From Megalonaias nervosa (taxonomy: Eukaryota; Mollusca; Bivalvia; Unionida; Unionidae), in contig JAECUM010017308.1 of the NCBI GenBank assembly GCA_016617855.1, positions 16,156-80,155 on the forward strand: 64,000 nt of DNA, written 5' to 3'. A program made the position numbers and the translations under genes. The notes under the pieces were generated by a model. That model did no database searches, had not been told where the DNA came from, and worked only from the letters and a program-made list of their open reading frames with translations. The number at the start of each line of letters is the position of its first letter. Within the stretch, counting starts at the first letter, position 1. This document shows positions 48,573 to 56,812 of this stretch, in pieces.

Positions 48573-49645
48573 ATGGAAAGACAAGCAAAGTACAGAAAAC
48601 ATATAGAAAATCTAAAAAAAACTTGTTAAATCTAAAGCTGAACTTAGGCAGATGATCCAACAAGCACGACGTGGTCAAGTGGTTGCAGCAGAAACAACAG
48701 CCGCCGCTCTCAAACCAGTTACTGAAGCTTTACTTGGAAAACAACCTGAAACTAAACCATTATCAGAAGAAGAAGTTAAAAAAAATACAAGAAAAAGGTT
48801 TACTAGGATTAATCAAAGAACAACAAGAAGCGGCTGCTGGAAGAATTATTGAAAGATCTGAAGAAGAAAAAAGAAGATTAGCCGAGGAACTTGCAGCAAA
48901 TATAGCTAATCCTGTTGCAAGACAAGCTGAAATAGATCGGCTGATAAATAATCCACTAGAACTTCAACAAAGATTAGCAGAAGCAGCAGTAGTTAGACCA
49001 ATTGAAAGAAGGTTAGAAGAAGAAGAACTTAGAAGAGAGAGAAACATTATAGAAGAAAGAAAAAGATTTGAATATGATTTAGCAAATATAGATAGCAAAA
49101 TAAGAGATGATGAATATGAAGATTTTAATAAAAAATATGAATTGTTTAAGGGTGTAAAAGTACACAATGTTAAAAAAGATGATTTTAAGAAAGACGAAAT
49201 AATTAAAGATCTAGAAAAAATAAAAGAAGATAGTAAGGAGCATTACAACGATATAGTTTTAGAAAATAGAAATTACTATGATAGCATTAAATTATATCGA
49301 CATGGAATTATCGCTGATCTTTATATTAAGGCTATTAATAATATAAAAGGTAACATATACAAACATCACAATCGTAGCTTAATTAACGAAACAAAATCAA
49401 TTGATGAAGGACAAGAAAAATATATGTTTTTTAGACCAGTAGGTCCTATGACGATGACTGAAGAAGATTTACAAAAATCAATCGAGGAAGAGAATGAAAA
49501 TTATCGTAAAAAATATAAAAACCAAGCAAAACAAGAAATAATTCATCAGAATATTTTGCTTTTATGGAAGATAATGACATTTCTGACGTTGATAATATTT
49601 ATAATTGGAAAGAAGATGAATACGAAGATCTTATTAAAAAATTAA
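48573..49645 (+). pseudogene. Large coiled-coil viral protein, two frameshifts
   Basis: The gene starts at ATG 48573 (MERQAKYRKHIENL). An A8 run at 48614-48621 shifts the frame, the next segment (MIQQARRGQVVAAETTAAAL) runs to a second A8 run at 48778-48785, and the third frame is open to 49645. The product is dominated by charged heptad-like sequence (RRLAEELAANIANPVARQAE, EEEELRRERNIIEERKRFEY), indicating long coiled coils. It sits between the packaging ATPase and the penton gene, where Polinton-like elements often encode a poorly characterised structural protein; a virion role is plausible but not shown. Both shifts sit at 8-base A runs, so the gene may be intact in the living genome. Confidence 0.6.
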
Positions 49646-50079
49646 TTGATATTATAGAAAAAGATGTATTAGCTTACAAAGAAATTGATACAGATGAAAT
49701 AAAAGATGTTGAAGGACTTTATGAAAAAGCTAGAAATGCTGTTATTGCTGGTGTTTTTAAAATTACTGCAAAAAAATTTAGAGATAAAAAATATGCTAAA
49801 GAAGGAAAATTCACTTTTAAAACATTATTTGAACATTATGATAATGATCGCTTAAAGAAAATTGAAAAAGAAAAAACAGGAACAGGAGTTAGAATATTTG
49901 CATCAGTTACTGAAATGATTGGCAGATTAATGTTGTTGATATCATCAAAAGGAGCTGGAAAAGTTGGTGCTGAAATTGATAATGAAATTATTGACATACT
50001 TGATAATTTGAGATCGGAAAATTTATTAACATCTGACGAATACGAAACTTTACATCGCGATTTAATCGCGGCGACTTAA
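49564..50079 (+). CDS. Hypothetical viral helical protein
   Basis: 171 residues from ATG 49564, overlapping the end of the coiled-coil frame by 82 bases in a different frame. It may be a separate gene or the C-terminal part of the coiled-coil gene after a third shift. It is acidic at the start (EDNDISDVDNIYNWKEDEYE), helical, with a mildly hydrophobic stretch near residues 112-126 (ASVTEMIGRLMLLIS). No known domain was recognised. It ends 22 bases before the penton start. Confidence 0.55.
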   Translation: MEDNDISDVDNIYNWKEDEYEDLIKKLIDIIEKDVLAYKEIDTDEIKDVEGLYEKARNAVIAGVFKITAKKFRDKKYAKEGKFTFKTLFEHYDNDRLKKIEKEKTGTGVRIFASVTEMIGRLMLLISSKGAGKVGAEIDNEIIDILDNLRSENLLTSDEYETLHRDLIAAT

Positions 50080-50101
50080 TTTTATTAAAATATAATAATA
50101 A

Positions 50102-50893
50102 ATGTCAGCAACATTATTACTAGACTCTAGCCAATCTGATAAAGATAGCGCAAATTTTTATGTAAAGTATATTCCGCCAATAGAACTAGATCGTGAGAAA
50201 CAATATGAAATTGGGCTAATTTCATGCACTTGTTGGCATGCTATGGCTAATGTAAAAACTGGAATTAACGATGAACTTGGATTTGATATTTATAATACAG
50301 ATAGGAATCGGTGGGAACGTGATAATTGGAAAACATTTAAAATCCCACAAGGAGCTTATAATATTACTGATTTAAATAAAATAATAAAAGAGCTTACAAC
50401 CAAATATAAAGGTATAGCTGATAATGTTAAGCTTACACCAAACTATAATACGTTACGCACCAGAATAACATTAAAAAATATGGGAATTAATATTCAGGAA
50501 AAAACAAGTATCGCGCCGCTGATAGGATTTGAATATAATACATATCGCGGTCTTCCGTGGATCAATGAAGGTTATTATGCACATGACGGCCAACTGCCAG
50601 TAAATATAACTGATGTAAACACAATACTGGTAAATTGCTCTATTGCATCTGGTTCTTATTCAGCCTTAGGTAGTAAAGGACAAACGATATACAGTTTTTC
50701 ACCAGACGTTCCACCAGGTTCTCTTATGCAAATTAATCCACGTCAGGTTATTTATTATCCGTTAAATGTTGAAAATCAAATAACAGAAGTAAATATGCAA
50801 TTGACAGATCAGTCTGGACGACAACTGTATTTTAACAATGAAATTGTTACCTATTATTTACACTTACGCGAACAAAGTAAACATATTTTCTAA
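50102..50893 (+). CDS. Penton-like minor capsid protein
   Basis: 263 residues from ATG 50102, uninterrupted. It begins MSATLLLDSSQSDKDSANFY and contains the pattern shared by Polinton/adintovirus minor capsid proteins: an early YEIGLISCTCWHAMANV strand, WKTFKIPQGAYNITDLNKII, and a C-terminal EVNMQLTDQSGRQLYFNNE region. The family folds as a single jelly roll and forms the pentamers at capsid vertices. The length is normal. It lies in the structural cluster upstream of the hexon gene. The call rests on remembered family patterns; a profile search would confirm. Confidence 0.82.
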   Translation: MSATLLLDSSQSDKDSANFYVKYIPPIELDREKQYEIGLISCTCWHAMANVKTGINDELGFDIYNTDRNRWERDNWKTFKIPQGAYNITDLNKIIKELTTKYKGIADNVKLTPNYNTLRTRITLKNMGINIQEKTSIAPLIGFEYNTYRGLPWINEGYYAHDGQLPVNITDVNTILVNCSIASGSYSALGSKGQTIYSFSPDVPPGSLMQINPRQVIYYPLNVENQITEVNMQLTDQSGRQLYFNNEIVTYYLHLREQSKHIF

Positions 50894-50929
50894 AAGATTT
50901 GACAATAAAATTATGCAACCTCAGATATA

Positions 50930-51268
50930 ATGAAACAGAGAAAAAAAGTTTAGAGAAGAAAAATAGTAGGAGGATTTTTGGGAAATATATTTGCTAAAAT
51001 TATAGAAAATGCTCCAGGAATAGCTCACAAAGGTGTGCCAATTGCACTTGGCGCATCAAAAGTTTTTGCAACTGGAGCTGCATCTGCTGCTGAAACTGCT
51101 GTTGGACAAAAAATAGCTGAGAAAATAAAAAGACCGACAATAAAACAAGCTATTTCAGAAATCGCACCAACAAAAGAAACTCAACAACAACAAAAAAACT
51201 TTTATCACCGAAAGGAGAACAAATTATAAAAAAATTAATATCTAAAGCAACAACGCCAATCACTACAT
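50930..51268 (+). pseudogene. Gly/Ala-rich virion-type protein, nonsense and frameshift
   Basis: ATG 50930 opens a basic tail (MKQRKKV), then an in-frame TAG at 50951-50953, then RRKIVGGFLGNIFAKIIENA and an alanine-rich hydrophobic region (GASKVFATGAASAAETAVG) in the same frame. After a Gln-rich stretch an A7 run (51192-51198) shifts to a frame that gives KLLSPKGEQIIKKLISKATT and stops near 51268. IVGG followed by F fits the adenain-type cleavage consensus (M/I/L-x-G-G). It resembles adenovirus-like precursor proteins that become membrane-active after processing; that is inference. Confidence 0.5.
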
Positions 51269-51280
51269 GAAGATATTTGA

Positions 51281-52501
51281 AGTCACTTACAAGTTGCAAG
51301 TACAATCTTAAATACTATTTCGTTTTCCGATGATTACTCCAAATCAACTGCAACTAATATGATGTGGTTTAAAGATACTGGAGCTGGTGCAATAATTCCT
51401 GCGTCAGATGAACTTATTTCAAAAGGTGTTTTAATACACGGAGCTGATGCTGCTGCAGATCTTGTAACTGTAAGAAATTTTCTTATCGCTAATGCAGACG
51501 CGCTAGGTATAGCCGCACCAGCTGCAGCTGCTAACACAGACGCTACAAAAGTTTCACTTACTGCTGCTTGTAATAATCTTGGTATAACACCGCCAGATGC
51601 AGCTGCGACAGGCGTTGAAATGTTAGATTTAGTTATTAACACAATTGGATTTCAAAATAGACGTGACAATGAAGGTCATGTTAAGAGAAAGGCACTTGCA
51701 GCAGAATCACGTCAAATTACAATGATGTTACCATTAAGTACAATATTTGGCTTTTGCAGGGACTACAATAAAGTATTTCGTGGAGTTAAACATACGCTTA
51801 TTTTAGATCGATCAGAACAAAATGATTGTTTATTTCGACTTGGTGGGGCTGATGTACAGTTTATCATAACCAAACTTGCGCTGTGGATGCCCCGAATAAC
51901 GCCGACAATTTCAAAATCGCTCGAATTAGATGATATTCTTAAAAACCGCACAAAGAAGATTCATTTTCAGCAACATAAAATATATCAAACAGCAGTTCCA
52001 AATACCACAGACTACACATGGCGAGTCACAACAACGTCAACTGAACAAAAGCCACTGAAAATATTTGTTGTATTTCAACAACAAGCGCGACGTGGTAACC
52101 AACAACAAAATAATGCGATATTTGATAATGCTGATGTTAGACGAATATATGCTAGAATAAATTCAAAGCAATATCCAGAGCGAGCGATAGAATGCAATGC
52201 AGATAACGCTAATAAAAATATTACTCGACCTTACATGTACCTGCTCGACGCAGTGCAAAAATATCAAGATGTTGGAGACGGATCTCAGATATCAGCAGAG
52301 GAATTTCGTACACTTTATCCGATATTTTATTTTGATGTTAGTAAACAAAATGAAAGAGATGTAATTTCAACTGCTGATATTGAAATTACTTGGGCATTAG
52401 GAGCAGTTCCAGTGGCACAGTTATACGTATATGCGTTAGTGATCAGCGACAGAACTATTACGATTGACTTTATCGAAGGTAAAATGTCAATACAAGTTTA
52501 A
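51281..52501 (+). pseudogene. Hexon-like double jelly-roll major capsid protein, N-terminus missing
   Basis: Open from 51281 to the stop at 52501 (first ATG 51359, 380 residues). It contains patterns typical of the Polinton/adintovirus major capsid protein: SDDYSKSTATNMMWFKDTG, MMLPLSTIFGFCRDYNKVFR, KPLKIFVVFQQQARRGNQQQ, FDNADVRRIYARINSKQYPE, and LYPIFYFDVSKQNERDV near the end. The protein forms the pseudo-hexameric capsid faces. The expected upstream part (roughly the first jelly roll's beginning, over 100 residues) cannot be found between the previous gene and 51281, so it is deleted or unrecognisable. An unusual alanine-rich insert (DAAADLVTVRNFLIANADAL onward) lies at residues 28-85. Confidence 0.82.
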
Positions 52502-52549
52502 AGTGCTTTGCACTTTACTTTAAGTTTAATCTGTAACTTTAATAATAAG

Positions 52550-52942
52550 ATGACAAAATATATTATAAAAGAAATATATTTGACTGATGGTGAAGTTAAA
52601 AAATTAGCAGCAGCTGTTGCAAAGAAAAGGCAAGTATCATTAAAGGTCAACCCTAACGCAGGTGTTTTAGGTACTTTAACAAAATTAATGTTAACCAAAA
52701 AACAAGTAAATAAATATAACCGCGGCAAACCTTTTGTTTTAAATTTAAGTGCTGCACAAATAACTGCGATGTTAAAACAAGGTGGTTTCTTCGGTCCGGC
52801 ACTATCTGTAATGGCCAGAACGTTAATACCTAAACTTTTACCGGTGTTAGGTACATTAGGATTAGCAACAGCGTCTGGAGCAGTATCTGGCGCAACGAGA
52901 AAGGCAGTTCAAGGTCATGGAATAAAGAAAATATTTGTCTAA
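52550..52942 (+). CDS. pVI-like virion protein
   Basis: 130 residues from ATG 52550, intact. The layout matches a small protein always near the hexon in Polinton-like elements: charged N-terminus, TKKQVNKYNRGKPFVLNLSA motif around residues 49-68, then a GGFFGP turn and a long hydrophobic glycine/alanine segment (LIPKLLPVLGTLGLATASGA) near the C-terminus. In adenovirus the analogous proteins are capsid-internal and lyse membranes after protease action. It lies between the hexon and the pX-like peptide. Function is assigned by analogy. Confidence 0.65.
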   Translation: MTKYIIKEIYLTDGEVKKLAAAVAKKRQVSLKVNPNAGVLGTLTKLMLTKKQVNKYNRGKPFVLNLSAAQITAMLKQGGFFGPALSVMARTLIPKLLPVLGTLGLATASGAVSGATRKAVQGHGIKKIFV

Positions 52943-52953
52943 AGATAAATATA

Positions 52954-53118
52954 ATGCCCAGACGAAAAACAGCAAAAATAAAGACAACGACGAAAAAAAA
53001 GACACGACCGAGGCGAAAAGGTGGATTTATTCCAATAGCCCCGTTACTAGCAGGATTGGCGGGAAGTCTATTGCCAGGTCTGTTAGGACGAGGACTAATG
53101 TTGCCAGGAACAAAGTGA
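52954..53118 (+). CDS. pX-like basic/hydrophobic 54-residue peptide
   Basis: ATG 52954 to TGA 53116-53118. The first 22 residues are highly basic (MPRRKTAKIKTTTKKKTRPR), followed by GGFIPIAPLLAGLAGSLLPG and a short tail. A basic DNA-binding head joined to a glycine/leucine-rich hydrophobic segment is typical of the small core or membrane-active peptides encoded next to the protease in adenovirus-like and Polinton-like genomes. It starts 11 bases after the pVI-like stop, overlaps the protease frame, and its stop overlaps the first possible GTG start of the protease. Confidence 0.7.
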   Translation: MPRRKTAKIKTTTKKKTRPRRKGGFIPIAPLLAGLAGSLLPGLLGRGLMLPGTK

Positions 53119-53552
53119 TCAAGTCGACCGCGTTAAGTAATTTTGATATACTTGATAAACTGAAAAAAGTAAAAGATTTCCGTGGAGTTTATTCTAAAGA
53201 TGAACTTACGGCGATTCCATCGCTGACGCTAGAAACGCCAGATTCGTGTGTGATAAATATACAAGATTTTAATGACGGATCTGGCACACATTGGGTAGCT
53301 GTTTGTGATAACAATTATTTTGACTCGTTCGGAATTCCACCAAGTGACGCAATAAAAAAATATATGAGTAAAAGAAAAATAATAAATTATTCGTCTAATC
53401 AAATTCAACCAATTAGAACTTCCGCTTGTGGATACTATTGCGTAATGCTCATTAAACAGATGATCAAAAATCCAGATTTTTTAAAGTTTATTTTGCAATT
53501 TGACAAACAACCTTCTCACGCTAATGATGAGATTGCAATTAATTTTACCTAA
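53115..53552 (+). CDS. Adenain-like cysteine protease
   Basis: The conserved part begins at about 53133 (LSNFDILDKLKKVKDFRGVY) and runs to the stop at 53552. Catalytic features are visible: His in GTHWVAV, an acidic residue in YFDSFG, Gln in NQIQPIR, and Cys in SACGYYC (codon 53427-53429). The family matures capsid precursors in adenoviruses and Polintons. No ATG lies before the conserved part. GTG at 53115 overlaps the TGA of the pX-like gene by two bases, so translation could be by reinitiation, by frameshifting from pX, or the ATG was lost. The frame is open upstream to 52935, but that stretch encodes only shadow sequence of pX. About 140 residues, slightly short for the family. Confidence 0.82.
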   Translation: MIKSTALSNFDILDKLKKVKDFRGVYSKDELTAIPSLTLETPDSCVINIQDFNDGSGTHWVAVCDNNYFDSFGIPPSDAIKKYMSKRKIINYSSNQIQPIRTSACGYYCVMLIKQMIKNPDFLKFILQFDKQPSHANDEIAINFT

Positions 53553-53567
53553 ACTCACTTATATATA

Positions 53568-53756
53568 ATGTCAACATATTGTCTTAAGTGTAAAACTAAA
53601 ACAGAAAATAAAGATGAAAAAACAGAAAAACAAAAAAATAATAGAATAATGCTGAAAAGTATTTGTGCAATCTGTGGAAAAAGAAAAAGTATGTTTTTGC
53701 CAACAACAAAGTTGTCCGGAGCGTCTTGCCCTGAGATTATTTTAGTAGATGATTAA
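53568..53756 (+). CDS. Small zinc-ribbon protein
   Basis: 62 residues from ATG 53568, directly after a tatatata box. Two CxxC pairs (YCLKCK near residue 4, ICAICG near residue 35) form a zinc ribbon like the N-terminal part of the PLA2 protein at 145-651. It ends with tandem TAATAA at 53754-53759 and the following PLA2 gene is in the same frame, so a stop gain may have split one gene, or the second cysteine cluster ahead of the PLA2 (CDCDRDLC...YCQKC) belongs to a duplicated ribbon. Confidence 0.7.
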   Translation: MSTYCLKCKTKTENKDEKTEKQKNNRIMLKSICAICGKRKSMFLPTTKLSGASCPEIILVDD

Positions 53757-53762
53757 TAAATA

Positions 53763-55159
53763 ATTACATGCGAGTGCGATTGTGATAGAGATTTATGTCT
53801 GGAGCAAAATAAAATTGTTACATATTGTCAGAAATGCAACAACAGAGAAATAATTGGAACAGGTATAGATATACATAAATTAATTGGAAAATTGCCGAAA
53901 CCAAAAGGCGGTTGGACATTGCCAGGCCATAAATATACTGGACCTTATAATCCTCTTGATAAACAACTTGACGAAAACGATAATCCGCTGCCAGGACAAG
54001 AGCCTTGCAATCAAGTCGACGCGATAGCAATGCGCCATGATATTTGCTACAGAGACATTGAACGTCCAGACAACGAACAAAATAAACACAGCTGCGATAA
54101 AGTAATGTTAGACGAACTTCGTGATATGAAACCTGTAAATATGCGAGAACGTGTTGACCGAAGGCTGGTTCAGGGTTTTATTGGAGCAAAATATAAATTA
54201 GGTTTCGGTAAAAAAGAATTATATTATGATCTTGCCTTAGAGACACTAGCGTCTGAGCTACATAAACCTAAAAAAAGTTTCCGCGACGTAAAGTTGTCGC
54301 AAATGCCGTTGATGATATCTGGGCGATAGATTTAGTTGATGTCTCAAATCTAGCTCAATTTAACGTTAGCGCCGATGGCGCTCCAAAGAGATATCTTTTT
54401 AATGTTGTAGATGTTTTTAGCGAATACGCGTTTAGTATACCCGTTTCGGATAAAACAGGGACATCGATGACTGATGCGCTAAAACAAATTATTGTTAACA
54501 CAGAAAGAAAACCAAATAGAATCTGGACTGATCATGGAGCGGAGTTTTTTAATAAAAAATCTGAACAGTTTTTAGAGAAAAATAACATTAAAAAATATGT
54601 TACAGGAAATGAGGGAAAAAGCGTCATCGTTGAAAGATTTAATCGCACGCTCAACGAAAAAATCCACAAATATTTAACAGCTAAAAATACGAGTAAATAT
54701 ATTGACAATTTACAGAAAATTGTTGACGAGTATAATAACACGAAACACAGATCCCTTTCGCTAGGCGAAAGGAAAATGTCGCCAAAAGACGCGATTGCAA
54801 ATCCAATATTAGGAAACGAAAATATGTACCGCAGACATAAATTTAAAGTTGGTGATAAAGTTAGAATTTCTCTGACTAAAATAACATTTGAGAAAGGATA
54901 TACTCATAACTGGAGTGAGGAAGTATTTGTTGTTGATAAAGTACTTTTAACAGTACCAGTTACATACTTGTTGAAAGATTTATTAGGTGAACCTATCACT
55001 GACAGTTTTTACGAGCAAGAACTTCCGAGAACAGAACAAGATATATCTGTCATCGAAAAAGTTATTAAAAAGCGCGGCAAGAAAAGTTTAGTTAAATGGC
55101 GTGGGTATAGCGATAAATTTAATAGCTGGGTACCCACTAAGTCGATATCGATTGAATAA
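53763..55159 (+). pseudogene. PLA2-integrase-chromodomain gene, no ATG and one frameshift
   Basis: The PLA2 part (about 53763-54270) has a cysteine-rich lead (TYCQKCNN), calcium loop YTGPYNPLD and catalytic HD in MRHDICYRD. It reads into ELHKP, then an A7 run (54270-54276) shifts the frame and the integrase continues (FPRRKVVAN). The retroviral-type core follows: first Asp in WAIDLVD (codon 54329), second Asp in IWTDHGAEFF (54530), Glu in VIVERFNRT (54632), then KFKVGDKVRISLTK and a C-terminal chromodomain (KSLVKWRGYSDKFNSWVP). The joined PLA2-integrase layout is known from Polinton-derived invertebrate proteins. It would insert the element and, through the chromodomain, choose chromatin. No in-frame ATG precedes the PLA2 part; the frame opens after TAATAA. 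Confidence 0.85.
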
Positions 55160-55617
55160 TATTATTATAAATTTCTTCGTATTTTATTAATACTGATTTA
55201 CATTTTACTGGTTTACACAGAGAAATTAAATGTAATTTTCTTGCATCATCGACTGGCATTAAATTAAATATTTTAACAAAAATAAAATTGTATTTTATAT
55301 TTCTTTGTTGTCCAGTTATTTTTACGTTTAAAACGGGTTTTATAAGCTGCCAAAATATTTGATGCTCTGTGATAGTAAAATTAAATTTTATTATTTTTTT
55401 TAGCAATATGGTACTTAACATCATATCGTCCAGTTGTTGGTCTGCTTAAATTTTTTTTACTAACAACAACATCATCTTCTTCTTCGTCATAGTTATGCAA
55501 AATATCTTTTTCAGTATAACCAGCAAATCTGTCATTAGTAATATTTTCTAATGTAAAATTTGAAACTGAAACAAAATCTCCCGAATATAGTTTAGCCAGT
55601 CTCTCAATTAAGTTCAT
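55137..55617 (-). pseudogene. Unknown viral protein, frameshifted
   Basis: Starts at ATG 55617 (MNLIERLAKLYSGDFVSVSN) with an acidic EEEDD patch; after about 75 residues a T8 run at 55394-55401 moves the frame to a second open piece ending at 55137 (FNFTITEHQIFWQLIKPVLN, then LVPDD-like and lysine-rich sequence). It overlaps the integrase stop by about 20 bases on the opposite strand. No domain was recognised. Its start lies 38 bases from the divergent small ORF at 55656. Confidence 0.5.
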
Positions 55618-55655
55618 TATTATAATAATCTTTTATCTAATTAATAAATAATAAG

Positions 55656-55850
55656 ATGTTCGGAGAAATAAAATATCATCAAAGAGTTAATATACTAAAT
55701 CACAAAGAATTAGCTGAGGCAATTCGAAATTGTTTGTTGGGAAACAATTTTTATTTTGTTGATGTTATTATAACATTAGGCGAATCTGACAGATTTTTAT
55801 TAACAGTAGCAGAAAAAATAAAACTTGATACAAATAAAATGATAACATAA
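55656..55850 (+). CDS. Small unknown viral ORF
   Basis: 64 residues from ATG 55656 (MFGEIKYHQRVNILNHKELA), preceded by an AT-rich gap shared with the minus-strand gene. Coding-like sequence may continue for about 25 codons after the stop (GATGATATTATGGAATTTAG region), hinting at truncation. No domain was recognised. Confidence 0.4.
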   Translation: MFGEIKYHQRVNILNHKELAEAIRNCLLGNNFYFVDVIITLGESDRFLLTVAEKIKLDTNKMIT

Positions 55851-55920
55851 CGATTTAATCGAGATGATATTATGGAATTTAGCCGTAATTGTCTTACTCG
55901 AAATGATCTAGTAAATATCA

Positions 55921-56741
55921 TCAGTTATCGTATTTAAAATTAAATCTATCAAATGTCAACATTGACGTTGCTGATTTTCTTTTACCATCAGTTAGTTCTT
56001 TTATTCTAGCTGTATTAATTTTAAGGTGTTTTGCAGCAGCTGTCATTGATTTAAATTTTATTTCTTCACAAGTTTCAAGATTTATTGAAATTATTTGTCT
56101 AGTTGGATTTTTAAAATTATTACCACCACCAATTCCTCTTCTAGTATTTTCTTTTGGCGTAACCAAATCTAAATTTTCCAAACGATTATCTGTTTTAATA
56201 CCATTTTTATGATCAATAACTAGACCAACCGGAATAACATCATTAAAAGTTTCAAACACAAACCTATGTGATTTATAATTAATAAAATCTGTTTTGATTC
56301 CTCTAACTTTTATAAGTAAATATCCATCTCTATCCAAATTTCCAACAACTTTTTTGTTTTTTTATGTCGAATAATTCCCTTATCATTTGTCTCATATAGA
56401 TCAAATACTGAATGAAGTTGAAATTCATTTTGTAATGCTAAATTTTCAATATTATCATCAGCAACTGCGCTATTTACTCGATAAACTCGCCGTCCTTCTG
56501 GAATATAGTCGCAAAACAAAGTATAAATAAAATCTTTTCTAAACATTTCAATTCTTTCTGTATCATCGCCTTTTACTGAAATTAACATACCAGCTGGCGA
56601 TGGTGTGCCAACAGATTTTTTAGATTTTATGTTAATAACAGAACCCAATGCATTTGCTGCATATAAGTTGTACTTTGGGTGTACATGATAAACTTCCTGT
56701 TCTTCCGCTGTCAATCTCAGATATCTCAAAATTTCTGTCAT
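55921..56741 (-). pseudogene. Tandem-HNH homing-type endonuclease with NUMOD1-like tail, frameshifted
   Basis: ATG 56741 opens a frame with a degenerate HNH-like module: YHVHPKYNLYAANALGSVIN, then FCDYIPEGRRVYRVNSAVAD and DNIENL; the metal-binding His is replaced by Arg (YRVN). Near 56350-56363, at two T runs (6 and 7 bases), the frame shifts, and a second, canonical HNH module follows: SHRFVFETF, VIDHKNGIKTDN and RLENLDLVTPKEN. The C-terminus (FKSMTAAAKHLKINTARIKE) is a NUMOD1-type helix-turn-helix. Such enzymes cut DNA site-specifically and are common in phages and large eukaryotic viruses. It lies opposite to and just upstream of polB, where it could act as a selfish gene. The active-site loss in the first module implies only the second is catalytic. 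Confidence 0.75.
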
Positions 56742-56800
56742 TATACTATAAGGATTTCATATCTCTAATTAAAAAAAAATTCAATTAAATATAAAATATT

Positions 56801-56812
56801 ACTATATATATA
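56801..56812 (+). promoter_or_regulatory. TATA-like box directly before polB
   Basis: actatatatata immediately precedes ATG 56813, which would give a very short leader. The gap to the divergent HNH start (56741) is about 70 AT-rich bases and could be bidirectional. Confidence 0.4.

Noticed and set aside
52935..53114. N-terminal extension of the protease from a TTG
   Set aside because: This stretch is the off-frame shadow of the pX-like peptide; protease-like sequence begins only at about 53133.
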